Shown here piece after piece: positions 8,878 through 18,809 of a stretch of DNA of 64,000 bases; within the stretch, counting starts at the first letter, position 1; each line of letters starts with the position of its first letter. A program made the position numbers and the translations under genes. The notes beneath the pieces were generated by a model, which had not been told where the DNA came from, ran no database searches, and saw nothing but the letters and a program-made list of their open reading frames with translations. The DNA is taken from the NCBI RefSeq assembly GCF_051307055.1, contig NZ_CP149994.1, positions 3,844,001 to 3,908,000 of the forward strand. The letters run 5' to 3'. The stretch comes from Dryocola sp051307055. GTDB taxonomy: Bacteria > Pseudomonadota > Gammaproteobacteria > Enterobacterales > Enterobacteriaceae.

Positions 8878-10744
8878 GTTTCAGGGCGTTCATCGCCAGC
8901 GTTAAATCAACAGGTTGTAACAAACCGCCAGGTGGATTTTTCACCAGCTGCGGGCAAAGGCGCTCAATATCGGCAAGCAAAGCAATAGCTTGCGCCTGAT
9001 TCCACCCTTCATGCTCGCAGGTTAAATGGCGAGCAAACCAGTGGGCAATTTGCATTGCGCTAACCTCTGCCTGTTGCGCCAGGTATCCTGGCAGTTCATG
9101 AATCAAGATTTGTAAATTTTGTTTACGCAAAGGTAAAGGTACGGTGCGAATCGTTATCTGCCTTGCTTCTGCGGCAAATTCGATGCCCATGCTCAGCAAT
9201 AACGGTTGATAACGCAGCAACACGTCCAGCTCTTCCTTAGAGACTTTCATCCGCACGGGAATCAGCAACGGCTGCGCGCGAACGCCTTCACTGCCCGGAA
9301 CAAGCTGCGCCTGCTTCAGCCAGCGATCCGCCACGGTGAGCGATAAAAGCATCAGGCTGTCATCGCGCTCCAGAAGGGCGTATTCCGGCGAAATAATCGT
9401 CAGTACTCGTCCAAAGCTCTGGGCATGTCCTCCCAGCGCGCCCGGCTCCTCAGCGCGATTAACCGCTGGCGGCACCGTTGGGGTATCCAGTAGCTGGCGA
9501 TAAAGCTCGCCTTGCTGCTTCTGGTAACCTGGCGTCGCATTTGTCCATGCTGGCTGAGGGTGCACGCCGGAATTAGCGCCGGATGAATGACCTCCGGCTG
9601 CCCGAGGCACAGCTTCACGAGGCGCCGCAGGCTTTTGAGGTGGAGTAGAAAACTGATTACGCCCCGAGGCCACACGGTTTTCAGGCTGCCAGCGTTCCTG
9701 CGTGGTTTCGGCTGGGGTTTCTTCCTGCAGCAGGTGATTTTCGCTTTGCTGCTGCAAAACGCTCAATACGCCCTGATAAATAAAATCATGCACCAGGCGC
9801 GACTGATGGAAACGAACCTCGTGCTTGGCGGGATGCACGTTGACGTCAACCTGATGCGGATCGATTTCCAGATAGAGCACGAAAGCCGGCTGCTGATTGG
9901 GTCCCAGCTTGTCTTCACAGGCCTGGCGAATCGCATGCACGATCAGGCGATCGCGCATCATGCGGCCATTTACATAGCAATACTGGATTTCCGCCAGCGT
10001 CGGAGTAGTGGCAGAAGGTTCGGCAACCCATCCTCGCAGCGCCAGATCGCCATGCTGCCATTCGATTGCCAGCGCCTGCTCCAAAAACGGCGTGCCGCAA
10101 ATCGACCCAAGCCGACGTTCACGTGGCGCGCCGTCCTGCACGGCACGGTACTGCCGCACCATTTTGCCGTTGTGATTGAGGTTAATGGATACGTCAAAGC
10201 GCGCCAGCGCAATGCGGCGCACGATTTCATCGATATGGTTAAACTCGGTTTTCTCGGTGCGCATGAATTTACGACGAGCCGGCGTGTTGTAGAACAAATC
10301 CAGCACTTCGAGCGTGGTGCCGACCGGATGCGCGGCGGGTTTTACCGTCACATTCTGATCGCGCCCTTCGGCGTAGGCCTGCCACGCTTCGCTTTGTTCC
10401 GCGGTGCGGGAAGTTAGCGTGAGGCGGGCAACCGAGCTGATGCTTGCCAGCGCTTCGCCACGAAAGCCGAGGCTGATAATGGCCTCAAGATCGTCAAGCG
10501 AAGCAATTTTGCTGGTGGCATGACGAGCCAGCGCCAGCGCCAGTTCATCCTTGTTAATACCGCAGCCATTGTCGCGAATGCGGATAAGCTTCGCGCCGCC
10601 GCGTTCGATATCGATGTCGATACGCGTCGCACCGGCATCAAGGCTGTTTTCTATCAGCTCTTTTACCACCGACGCAGGGCGCTCAACCACTTCGCCTGCG
10701 GCAATCTGGTTCGCAAGCTGGGGAGGCAGAACCTGAATCGGCAT
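8870..10744 (-). CDS. mutL: DNA mismatch repair protein MutL
   Basis: GHKL-ATPase that couples MutS mismatch recognition to MutH and UvrD. It has 624 residues. ATP-binding motifs ENSLDAGA, DNGCGI and GFRGEAL lie in the first 100 residues. A variable proline-rich linker (about 340-430) leads to the C-terminal dimerisation domain. The DQHA endonuclease motif is absent, as expected in enterobacteria that use MutH. Confidence 0.97.
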   Translation of the reverse strand: MPIQVLPPQLANQIAAGEVVERPASVVKELIENSLDAGATRIDIDIERGGAKLIRIRDNGCGINKDELALALARHATSKIASLDDLEAIISLGFRGEALASISSVARLTLTSRTAEQSEAWQAYAEGRDQNVTVKPAAHPVGTTLEVLDLFYNTPARRKFMRTEKTEFNHIDEIVRRIALARFDVSINLNHNGKMVRQYRAVQDGAPRERRLGSICGTPFLEQALAIEWQHGDLALRGWVAEPSATTPTLAEIQYCYVNGRMMRDRLIVHAIRQACEDKLGPNQQPAFVLYLEIDPHQVDVNVHPAKHEVRFHQSRLVHDFIYQGVLSVLQQQSENHLLQEETPAETTQERWQPENRVASGRNQFSTPPQKPAAPREAVPRAAGGHSSGANSGVHPQPAWTNATPGYQKQQGELYRQLLDTPTVPPAVNRAEEPGALGGHAQSFGRVLTIISPEYALLERDDSLMLLSLTVADRWLKQAQLVPGSEGVRAQPLLIPVRMKVSKEELDVLLRYQPLLLSMGIEFAAEARQITIRTVPLPLRKQNLQILIHELPGYLAQQAEVSAMQIAHWFARHLTCEHEGWNQAQAIALLADIERLCPQLVKNPPGGLLQPVDLTLAMNALKHD

Positions 10745-10752
10745 AGAATTCC

Positions 10753-12078
10753 TTATTGAGTGATGGCGACTTTATCTACATCAGCGCCCTGCGCTTTTGC
10801 GGTTTGTCCCGCCGCGGGCGCCGACTGTAACGGGTGCGTCAGGAAGTAATTTCGCAGCCCTTCGTAGATAGCTTTGGCGATCTGCTGCTGGTAGTCATCG
10901 CTATCGAGCAGGCGCTCTTCGCCGTTATTACTGATAAACCCGGTTTCCACCAGCACGGAAGGAATGTCCGGGGAGCGCAGCACGCCAAGGCTCGCATGTT
11001 CCGGGCGGCGTTTATGCAGCGAACCTACCTTCCCAAGCTGCGCCAGCATTTTTGTCGCCACATCATACCCGACGCGCTGGGAATGGCCGAACTGCAAATC
11101 CAGCACGGCCTGGCTGAGGTACGGATCCGCCTGGCTATTTGCCAGCACGTCCCCCGCGCCGCCCAGCAGTTCCGACTGCTTCTCGTGCTGCTCAAGCCAG
11201 CCCGCCATTTCGCTGTTCGCGCGGCGGTTGGACAGCACCCACACAGAGGCGCCGGTCGCATCGCGGTTCGGTGCGGCGTCCGCATGAATCGACACCAGAA
11301 TATTGGCGTTTTGCTTACGCGCCACGTCCGAACGGCCCATTACCGAAATGAAGTAATCGCCGTCGCGGGTCAGCACGCCCTTAAACATCGGATCGTCATT
11401 AAGCAGCTCGCGCAATTTGCGGGCAATAGAAATAGTGACGTTTTTCTCTTTCGTACCGCCAGGGCCGATGGCGCCGGGGTCCTGGCCGCCGTGTCCTGCA
11501 TCGATAGCGACCACAACGGTATCTGAACTTACGCTGGTTTTTCTGGTACGCGCCGGACGAATTACCGTGTTAGAGCCGATAACGCCCGTTACCTGCTGCG
11601 TTTTAAAGGGATTTTTAGCCGGTTCTGCAGGCCGGGACACCGGGGCTGGCTCTACGCGCTTAGCCACAACCGGAGGTGGTGGAGGCGGAGCATCCGCATT
11701 AATGGTGAACACTACGGTGTAACCCGCACCATTTTTCTGTTTCACCGCGCGTGTTTTGCCCGGCTGGGTAAGATCCACCACCAGGCGTAAAGAGCTGGCA
11801 TCTTTCGGCTGCCCGGAGCGAATGCTTTTGACGAGGTTATTGCCGCTAAACTGCAGCGGCAGGCCCTGAATCACGCCGGTTTGCCTGATATCCAGCGCGA
11901 CGCTTTTTTTATCATCCTGCACAAACGAATATTCCGGATCGCCCATAAAGCTAAAGGTGATACGCGCCTGGTTATCGCCGTTAGACACCTGAATATCCGC
12001 AAGGCTCGCCGCACCGGCCTGGGCACACATCACCAGCAGCCAGGCCGCCATCAACCAACCCTTAACGCGATAGATCAT
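10753..12078 (-). CDS. amiB: N-acetylmuramoyl-L-alanine amidase AmiB
   Basis: Periplasmic zinc amidase that splits septal peptidoglycan for daughter-cell separation and is activated by EnvC. It has 441 residues: a signal peptide (about 1-23), an AMIN septal-targeting domain (25-130), a proline-rich linker, then an Amidase_3 domain starting with the zinc motif AIDAGHGG. It lies between tsaE and mutL in the usual order. Confidence 0.96.
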   Translation of the reverse strand: MIYRVKGWLMAAWLLVMCAQAGAASLADIQVSNGDNQARITFSFMGDPEYSFVQDDKKSVALDIRQTGVIQGLPLQFSGNNLVKSIRSGQPKDASSLRLVVDLTQPGKTRAVKQKNGAGYTVVFTINADAPPPPPPVVAKRVEPAPVSRPAEPAKNPFKTQQVTGVIGSNTVIRPARTRKTSVSSDTVVVAIDAGHGGQDPGAIGPGGTKEKNVTISIARKLRELLNDDPMFKGVLTRDGDYFISVMGRSDVARKQNANILVSIHADAAPNRDATGASVWVLSNRRANSEMAGWLEQHEKQSELLGGAGDVLANSQADPYLSQAVLDLQFGHSQRVGYDVATKMLAQLGKVGSLHKRRPEHASLGVLRSPDIPSVLVETGFISNNGEERLLDSDDYQQQIAKAIYEGLRNYFLTHPLQSAPAAGQTAKAQGADVDKVAITQ

Positions 12079-12087
12079 CCCGTCATC

Positions 12088-12549
12088 CTATTTGGCTAAC
12101 CGCGCCAGTAACGAATCACCAGATGAGGAAACTGCTGTTATGCGTGCCTCACGCCCTTGCGCCTCGTAGCTTAAATGCAGTTCGATATCAGGTTCCGGCA
12201 AAACGCCTTTCCCCTGCTGCGGCCACTCTACCAGGCAGATTGCATCATTAGCAAAATAGTCGCGGATCCCCATAAATTCGAGTTCTTCCGGGTCCGCCAG
12301 ACGATACAAATCGAAATGGTACACCATTAAGTTGTCGAGACTGTAGGGCTCAACCAGCGTGTAAGTCGGGCTTTTCACGTTTCCTTTGTGGCCCAGCGCC
12401 TGCATGAATCCACGGCTGAACGTGGTTTTCCCCGCGCCAAGATCGCCATAAAGATAAATGACGGTTGCGCCTTCGCAGGCAGCCGCTACGCGCGCGCCAA
12501 GCTCAAGCGTTGCGGCTTCATCAGGTAATGTAATAACACGATTAATCAT
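12088..12549 (-). CDS. tsaE: tRNA threonylcarbamoyladenosine biosynthesis ATPase TsaE
   Basis: ATPase that works with TsaB, TsaC and TsaD to make t6A37 in ANN-decoding tRNAs. It has 153 residues with Walker A GDLGAGKTTF near residues 37-46. The start overlaps the end of nnr by 8 bp, consistent with coupled translation. Confidence 0.97.
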   Translation of the reverse strand: MINRVITLPDEAATLELGARVAAACEGATVIYLYGDLGAGKTTFSRGFMQALGHKGNVKSPTYTLVEPYSLDNLMVYHFDLYRLADPEELEFMGIRDYFANDAICLVEWPQQGKGVLPEPDIELHLSYEAQGREARITAVSSSGDSLLARLAK

Positions 12550-14068
12550 GGTTTCTGGTATTCAAATCCGGGTTAACAAAACGGTACAACGTCGAAAAAA
12601 GATCGCTTGCAAGCATGCCGCGCGTGCCATATTGCTCAGCAAGAACATCCGCGGCGGCGCCGTGCGCAACACAACCGGCGCAGGCTGCATCATACGGGCT
12701 AAGCTTCTGGGCCAGCAACGCCCCAATTATGCCTGAGAGCACGTCCCCCATTCCACCGCTGCCCATACCCGCGTTGCCGGTATCAATCAGCCCGCGTTCG
12801 CCATCCTCGCTTACCACCACCGTACCCGCACCTTTTAAGACCACGCAACCGCCATAACGTTTTACCAGGCGGTCGGCTGCAAGTAAGCGGTCACTCTCAA
12901 TTTGTGACACGGCGCAATTTAACAGGCGAGCGGCTTCACCGGGATGAGGAGTAATGATGCGATTCTGACGTTTATCGGGATTGATTGCCAGAAGGTTAAG
13001 CGCATCTGCATCCCACAGCGCAGGTTTGCGGCTGTTCTCGACTTTTTGCAGGGCTTTTTTACCCCATTCCTGCTGGCCCAGCCCCGGCCCAATGACGATG
13101 ACATCCGCCCATTCCAGGCTCGCTTCAAGCGATGCGGCCGTAAGTTCATGAACCATTAACTCCGGCCGCGCGGTTATCAGCGGGGCGATATTCTCCATGC
13201 GGGTCAGGACGCGAACCAGCCCTGCCCCGGCGCGCAGCGCGGCCTCGCCCGTCATACGAATCGCGCCTGCCGTACCGCGATCGCCGCCGATAATCACCAG
13301 CCGGCCATTGCTTCCTTTGTGCGAGGTGGGTTTGCGCGGTTTGAGCCAGCGCGATAGATCCCTGCTGTCGAAACGTGAAATCGGCGCGTTCTGCGTCTGC
13401 AGCCAGGCTTCCAGCCCGAGGGCGTGATAATGCAGTTGCCCGACAACATCCCTCGCTTGTCCCGTAAGCAATCCTGGCTTGAGGGCGATAAAGGTTAACG
13501 TATGGTTCGCCTTTACCACCGAACCCGGGGTTGCTCCCGTTTCGGCCACTAAACCTGAGGGAATATCCAGCGCAAAAACTGGCGCGCGATGCTGGTTAAT
13601 TTTTTCGATAACTCCCGCAAGATCCTCGCGTGGAGCGCTTGTAAGCCCGGTGCCAAGCAGGCCATCAATAATTAAATCGGCTTCTTCCGGCCAGGCTATC
13701 TCCGGCGCGTGGATCGTTCCGGCGGCGTTTAACCAGCCATCACGCGCCTGCGCCGCCTCTTCAGGAAGCGGCTTATCGCTCTCCTGCGCAACCAGGGTCA
13801 CTGCGATACCGGCGGCCTGCGCCAGGCGTGCCACCACATAGCCATCGCCGCCGTTATTGCCGTGGCCGCACGTTATCAGCCAGTGGTGGGCATCAGGATA
13901 ATGCTCGCGGGCAAGTTTAAACGCCGCCTCGCCCGCCCTCAGCATTAGCTCATAGAGCGTTATTCCCAGGCTGTCTGCGGCCTCTTTTTCAGCTTTGCGC
14001 AGCCAGTCCGCCGGCCAGACGGAGTGTGGTATACTTCTGGCGGTTAATTTCTCGTTATGGTCCGTCAT
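12542..14068 (-). CDS. nnr: Bifunctional NAD(P)HX epimerase/dehydratase
   Basis: Repairs hydrated NAD(P)H: the N-terminal YjeF_N domain epimerises NAD(P)HX and the C-terminal carbohydrate-kinase-like domain dehydrates it with ADP. The start is ATG at 14068 (MTDHNEK), giving 508 residues. Visible motifs are GHGNNGGDGYV (N domain), HPGEAARLL and GNAGMGSGGMGD (C domain). Its start codon overlaps the divergent queG start within the same CATG. Confidence 0.96.
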   Translation of the reverse strand: MTDHNEKLTARSIPHSVWPADWLRKAEKEAADSLGITLYELMLRAGEAAFKLAREHYPDAHHWLITCGHGNNGGDGYVVARLAQAAGIAVTLVAQESDKPLPEEAAQARDGWLNAAGTIHAPEIAWPEEADLIIDGLLGTGLTSAPREDLAGVIEKINQHRAPVFALDIPSGLVAETGATPGSVVKANHTLTFIALKPGLLTGQARDVVGQLHYHALGLEAWLQTQNAPISRFDSRDLSRWLKPRKPTSHKGSNGRLVIIGGDRGTAGAIRMTGEAALRAGAGLVRVLTRMENIAPLITARPELMVHELTAASLEASLEWADVIVIGPGLGQQEWGKKALQKVENSRKPALWDADALNLLAINPDKRQNRIITPHPGEAARLLNCAVSQIESDRLLAADRLVKRYGGCVVLKGAGTVVVSEDGERGLIDTGNAGMGSGGMGDVLSGIIGALLAQKLSPYDAACAGCVAHGAAADVLAEQYGTRGMLASDLFSTLYRFVNPDLNTRNHD

Positions 14069-15206
14069 GTCACAGCCCCTCGATCTCAATCAGTTAGCGC
14101 AAAATATCAAACGGTGGGGCAAGGATCTCGGCTTCCAGCAGGTAGGTATTGCCGATACCGATCTCACCGCCAGCGAACCAAAACTCCAGGCATGGCTGGA
14201 TAAACAATACCACGGCGAGATGGAGTGGATGGCGCGCCACGGTATGATGCGCGCGCGGCCTCACGAACTGCTTCCCGGCACGCTGCGAGTGATTAGCGTG
14301 AGGATGAACTATCTGCCGGCGAATGCCGCGTTTGCCTCAACCCTTAAAAATCCCGGCCTCGGCTACGTTAGCCGTTACGCTCTCGGGCGCGACTACCACA
14401 AACTGCTGCGTAACCGCCTGAAAAAGCTGGGTGAGATGATCCAGTCCCACTGTTCCACGCTGAATTTTAGACCTTTTGTGGATTCCGCGCCCATTCTTGA
14501 GCGCCCGCTGGCCGAAAAGGCCGGGCTTGGCTGGACAGGTAAGCACTCACTTATTCTCAGCCGCGACGCGGGCTCGTTCTTCTTCCTTGGCGAACTGCTG
14601 GTTGATATTCCACTGCCGCCAGACCAGCCGGTGGAAGAAAACTGCGGGCGCTGCGTGGCCTGTATGACAATCTGTCCCACCGGGGCGATTGTAGAGCCCT
14701 ATACCGTCGATGCGCGCCGCTGCATTTCCTATCTGACGATTGAGCTGGAAGGGGCAATCCCGGAAGAATTCAGGCCGCTGATTGGCAACCGTATTTACGG
14801 CTGCGATGACTGCCAGCTGATTTGCCCGTGGAACCGCTTTTCACAGCTTACCGAAGAAGACGACTTCAGCCCCCGACGCGCACTGCACGCTCCGCCGCTG
14901 GTGGAACTCTTCGCCTGGAGCGAAGCGCATTTTTTGAAAGTGACGGAAGGGTCGGCCATTCGCCGCATTGGCCATTTACGCTGGCTACGTAACATCGCCG
15001 TGGCGCTGGGGAATGCTCCCTGGGATGAAGCGCATCTTAACGCGTTACAGCAGCGTAAAGGGGAACATCCGCTGCTTGATGAGCATATTGACTGGGCGAT
15101 AGCGCAGCAGTTAGCCAGGCGAAGCGAGAACGAAGTGGAGGTGCAGCTGCCGCAAAAACAAAGGCTGGTTCGCGTTATTGAAAAGGGATTAAAGCGGGAT
15201 GCCTGA
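14067..15206 (+). CDS. queG: Epoxyqueuosine reductase QueG
   Basis: Cobalamin-dependent reductase for the last step of queuosine synthesis in tRNA. It has 379 residues starting at ATG 14067 (MSQPLDLNQ). Two [4Fe-4S] motifs are seen, CGRCVACMTICP and CDDCQLICPW with the isolated fourth cysteines, followed by a C-terminal helical region. It is divergent from nnr with overlapping start codons. Confidence 0.97.
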   Translation: MSQPLDLNQLAQNIKRWGKDLGFQQVGIADTDLTASEPKLQAWLDKQYHGEMEWMARHGMMRARPHELLPGTLRVISVRMNYLPANAAFASTLKNPGLGYVSRYALGRDYHKLLRNRLKKLGEMIQSHCSTLNFRPFVDSAPILERPLAEKAGLGWTGKHSLILSRDAGSFFFLGELLVDIPLPPDQPVEENCGRCVACMTICPTGAIVEPYTVDARRCISYLTIELEGAIPEEFRPLIGNRIYGCDDCQLICPWNRFSQLTEEDDFSPRRALHAPPLVELFAWSEAHFLKVTEGSAIRRIGHLRWLRNIAVALGNAPWDEAHLNALQQRKGEHPLLDEHIDWAIAQQLARRSENEVEVQLPQKQRLVRVIEKGLKRDA

Positions 15207-15477
15207 CATGTCCACAGGATGTGGATAAAAATAAAAAGTCCTTGTCATTCAACTGTAAGAAATGCTTCAGGTGACAATATTAATATTTTGGCATAAAAAT
15301 ATTTTACCGAGAATCAACAAGTTAACATTGCGCTGTAATACTTATTCATGTCTTGGCGGAAAATGAAAATCCGTGCTACCTGTGGATAACTCTGTTTACA
15401 AGGCTTTGTCAGAAACGCAGAAAACCACCGCCGACGCCCTTTGGCGCTGTGGATAATTTGTACTGGAGATAAGAATC
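15207..15477. other. datA: Probable datA-type DnaA-titration locus
   Basis: Non-coding AT-rich stretch between queG and the tRNA-Gly genes. It holds three perfect DnaA boxes, all reading TGTGGATAA on the + strand, at 15220-15228, 15381-15389 and 15448-15456. A perfect match to the IHF consensus (WATCAANNNNTTR) lies at 15312-15324 between the first two. In E. coli, datA, which stimulates DnaA-ATP hydrolysis with IHF, lies beside the glyVXY genes in this same neighbourhood. Seen: boxes, IHF site, synteny. Inferred: function. Confidence 0.75.
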
Positions 15478-15553
<76 letters not shown>

Positions 15554-15589
15554 TTGGGTGGTGCGTGGCCGTGAAGGCCAATCAAATTT

Positions 15590-15665
<76 letters not shown>

Positions 15666-15702
15666 TTGGGTGGTGCGTGGCTGTGAAAGCCAGATCAAAT
15701 TT

Positions 15703-15778
<76 letters not shown>

Positions 15779-15988
15779 TCTGCGTAACGCTGCAAATTCT
15801 GCATCGGTACGGGAGGCGCATTATACGAGAAATCGTTTTTGTCGCAAGCCCCGTAAACCCTTTTTTTCACAAATTAAGTTTGAATGGCGATTTAAACGAC
15901 AAGATGATTATTTTATGCTCTTTTCGTTTAAAATGCACCCATCCTGACCTGCCTGCGGAAAGAAGACCAGGATGAAGCCGTATGGCGT

Positions 15989-16534
15989 TTAAAGCTTAAT
16001 AAAATTCTCACGGTAGTATGCCAGTTCGGCCACCGACTCGCGGATATCTTCCATCGCCTGATGCGTCCCCTGCTTTTTGAAATTGATAAGAATTTCAGGC
16101 TTCCAGCGCTTAGCCAGCTCCTTGAGCGTGCTGACATCGAGGTAACGGTAATGGAAGTAAGCTTCCAGCTCCGGCATATATTTAAACAGGAAGCGGCGAT
16201 CCTGGCCGATGCTGTTGCCGCAGATTGGTGAGGTGCCCGCCGGCACCCACTGCTGCAGAAACTCGATAGTCGCCAGCTCTGCCGCACGATCGTCCAGCCT
16301 GCTCGCCTTAACGCGCTCGACCAGGCCGCTGCCGGTATGGGTGCGAACGTTCCAGTCATCCATCAGCGCAAGCTGCTCGTCCGACTGATGCACCGCAATC
16401 GTCGGCCCTTCAGCGAGGATATTGAGATTGGCATCGGTCACCAGAGTGGCAATTTCAATTATGCGATCCCGCTCGGGATCCAGGCCGGTCATTTCTAAAT
16501 CAATCCAAATCAGATTGTTTTCGTTTCCACTCAT
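15989..16534 (-). CDS. orn: Oligoribonuclease
   Basis: DEDDh 3'-to-5' exoribonuclease that degrades 2-5 nt RNAs, including pGpG. It has 181 residues from ATG 16534 (MSGNENNLIWIDLEMTG). ExoI motif WIDLEMTGLD and the C-terminal HqAxxD motif (THQAMEDI) are intact. It is divergent from rsgA. Confidence 0.97.
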   Translation of the reverse strand: MSGNENNLIWIDLEMTGLDPERDRIIEIATLVTDANLNILAEGPTIAVHQSDEQLALMDDWNVRTHTGSGLVERVKASRLDDRAAELATIEFLQQWVPAGTSPICGNSIGQDRRFLFKYMPELEAYFHYRYLDVSTLKELAKRWKPEILINFKKQGTHQAMEDIRESVAELAYYRENFIKL

Positions 16535-16646
16535 GCTATTTTCCACCCTTCTCGCTCGTCGCCCATCCGACAGATGAGTTAATTCGTATAAAATAGTGTG
16601 TATCATAGAGGTTTTGCCCGTCAGGGGCGACCAGGAGCCAGTACGA

Positions 16647-17702
16647 TTGAGCAAAAATAAACTCTCCAAAGGACAGCAGCGCCGGGTTAAAGCAAACCAC
16701 CAGCGTCGGCTTAAACAGACCGTGGAGAAAGCCGATCCCGACGACTCTCAGTTTGGCGAACCCCGCGATGGCCGCGTCATCAGCCGCTTTGGCCAGCATG
16801 CGGATGTCGAATCAACGGCAGGCGAAGTGCACCGCTGCAACATCCGCCGCACCATACGCTCGCTGGTAACAGGCGACCGCGTAGTCTGGCGTCCGGCAAA
16901 AGAGGCGGCCGTTGGCGTCACGATTAAAGGCATTGTCGATGCGGTACATGAACGTACTTCCGTCCTGACGCGCCCGGACTTCTACGACGGCGTAAAACCT
17001 ATCGCCGCCAACATCGATCAGATCATTATCGTTTCCGCGATCTTACCGGAACTCTCTTTAAATATTATCGACCGTTATTTGGTGGCCTGCGAAACGCTCG
17101 ACGTTGAGCCGCTGCTGGTGCTCAATAAAACCGATCTGCTGGACGAAGAGGGTATGAAGTTTGTTAATGAACAAATGGATATCTATCGTAAAATCGGCTA
17201 TCGCGTCCTGATGGTATCCAGCCATAAAGCGGAAGGGCTAAAAGAGCTGGAAGAGGCGCTGGTTGGCCGCGTCAGCATCTTTGCCGGGCAGTCGGGCGTG
17301 GGCAAATCCAGCCTGCTGAACAACCTGCTTGGGTTTAAAGACGAGCAGATACTGGTGAACGACGTCTCTGACAACTCAGGCCTGGGCCAGCACACGACCA
17401 CCGCTTCGCGTCTGTATCACTTCCCAGGCGGCGGCGATGTGATTGACTCGCCGGGCGTGCGCGAATTTGGCCTGTGGCATTTAGAGCCGGAACAAATCAC
17501 CCACGGCTTTGTCGAATTCCATGATTATTTAGGCCGTTGCAAATATCGGGACTGCCGCCATGACAACGATCCGGGTTGCGCGCTGCGCGAAGCGGTAGCG
17601 CGCGGGGAAATTGCCGAGTCCCGCTTCGAGAACTACCACCGCATTCTGGAAAGCATGGCGCAGGTAAAAACGCGTAAAAACTTTTCTGATACGGATAACT
17701 GA
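16647..17702 (+). CDS. rsgA: Small-subunit ribosome maturation GTPase RsgA
   Basis: Circularly permuted GTPase acting late in 30S assembly. The start chosen is TTG at 16647 (MSKNKLSKGQ), with AGGAG upstream, because the family begins there; 351 residues. Basic N-terminal tail, OB fold, G motifs in permuted order (LNKTDLL, then GQSGVGKSS, then DSPGVREFG), and a C-terminal zinc knuckle CKYRDCRHDNDPGC. Confidence 0.96.
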   Translation: MSKNKLSKGQQRRVKANHQRRLKQTVEKADPDDSQFGEPRDGRVISRFGQHADVESTAGEVHRCNIRRTIRSLVTGDRVVWRPAKEAAVGVTIKGIVDAVHERTSVLTRPDFYDGVKPIAANIDQIIIVSAILPELSLNIIDRYLVACETLDVEPLLVLNKTDLLDEEGMKFVNEQMDIYRKIGYRVLMVSSHKAEGLKELEEALVGRVSIFAGQSGVGKSSLLNNLLGFKDEQILVNDVSDNSGLGQHTTTASRLYHFPGGGDVIDSPGVREFGLWHLEPEQITHGFVEFHDYLGRCKYRDCRHDNDPGCALREAVARGEIAESRFENYHRILESMAQVKTRKNFSDTDN

Positions 17703-17780
17703 CATTTAAGCCGGGCGTCGCTAGAATCGCCCCCCTTTGTGTATAGGCCCTCAGTGGGAACATTTAGCCAGGAGGCTATT

Positions 17781-18746
17781 TTGTTAGATAACATCAAACT
17801 TTCGCTGCAATACATTCTGCCGAAACTCTGGCTGACCCGCCTCGCGGGCTGGGGCGCAAGTAAACGTGCAGGCTGGTTGACCAAACTGGTCATCGACCTG
17901 TTCGTGAAATACTACAAGGTCAACATGGCGGAAGCGCAGAAGCCGGATACCGCAAGCTATCGTACCTTCAACGATTTTTTCATCCGTCCGCTGCGTGACG
18001 AGGTTCGCCCGGTCAATACCGATCCGAACATTCTTGTGATGCCCGCCGACGGCGTAATCAGCCAGCTTGGCCGTATTGAAGAAGATAAAATTCTGCAGGC
18101 TAAAGGGCATAACTACAGCATGGAAGCGCTGCTGGCGGGTAACTACCTGATGGCGGACCTGTTCCGTAACGGCAGCTTTGTTACCACTTATCTGTCGCCC
18201 CGTGACTACCACCGCGTCCATATGCCGTGCAACGGTATCCTGCGCGAAATGATCTACGTGCCGGGCGATCTGTTCTCTGTAAATCACCTCACAGCACAGA
18301 ACGTGCCTAACCTGTTTGCGCGTAACGAACGCGTGATCTGCCTGTTCGATACCGAGTTTGGCCCAATGGCGCAAATTCTGGTGGGCGCAACCATCGTAGG
18401 CAGCATTGAAACCGTATGGGCGGGCACTATTACGCCTCCGCGTGAGGGTGTTATCAAGCGCTGGACGTGGCCTGCGGGTGAAAGCGAAGGCTCCATTGCG
18501 CTGCTTAAAGGCCAGGAGATGGGCCGCTTTAAGCTGGGCTCAACCGTTATTAACCTGTTCGCAGCCGGGAAAGTTAACCTGGCCGAACAGCTACAGAGCC
18601 TGTCGGTCACCAGAATTGGCGAGCCGCTGGCCGTTTCCACTGAACCTGTGGTAGAGCCAGAGGTGCCGGCAAGCGTTATTCCTCAGGCGGAAATCGAAGC
18701 CGAACTCGAAGCCAGCCCGCTGGTGGAAAACAAACCCGAAAGTTAA
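17781..18746 (+). CDS. psd: Phosphatidylserine decarboxylase proenzyme
   Basis: Membrane-associated pyruvoyl enzyme making phosphatidylethanolamine. The start chosen is TTG at 17781 (MLDNIKLSLQYILPK), preceded by AGGAGG; 321 residues. Autocleavage site LGST, which creates the pyruvoyl group, is near residue 253. The C-terminal tail is long, acidic and Pro/Glu-rich. mscM follows 63 bp downstream. Confidence 0.97.
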   Translation: MLDNIKLSLQYILPKLWLTRLAGWGASKRAGWLTKLVIDLFVKYYKVNMAEAQKPDTASYRTFNDFFIRPLRDEVRPVNTDPNILVMPADGVISQLGRIEEDKILQAKGHNYSMEALLAGNYLMADLFRNGSFVTTYLSPRDYHRVHMPCNGILREMIYVPGDLFSVNHLTAQNVPNLFARNERVICLFDTEFGPMAQILVGATIVGSIETVWAGTITPPREGVIKRWTWPAGESEGSIALLKGQEMGRFKLGSTVINLFAAGKVNLAEQLQSLSVTRIGEPLAVSTEPVVEPEVPASVIPQAEIEAELEASPLVENKPES

Positions 18747-18809
18747 CAAGCTATGCCCCGGCGCCTGCTGCACGGCTGCAGGCACCGGGTTCAATATAAA
18801 GGTACTGAC

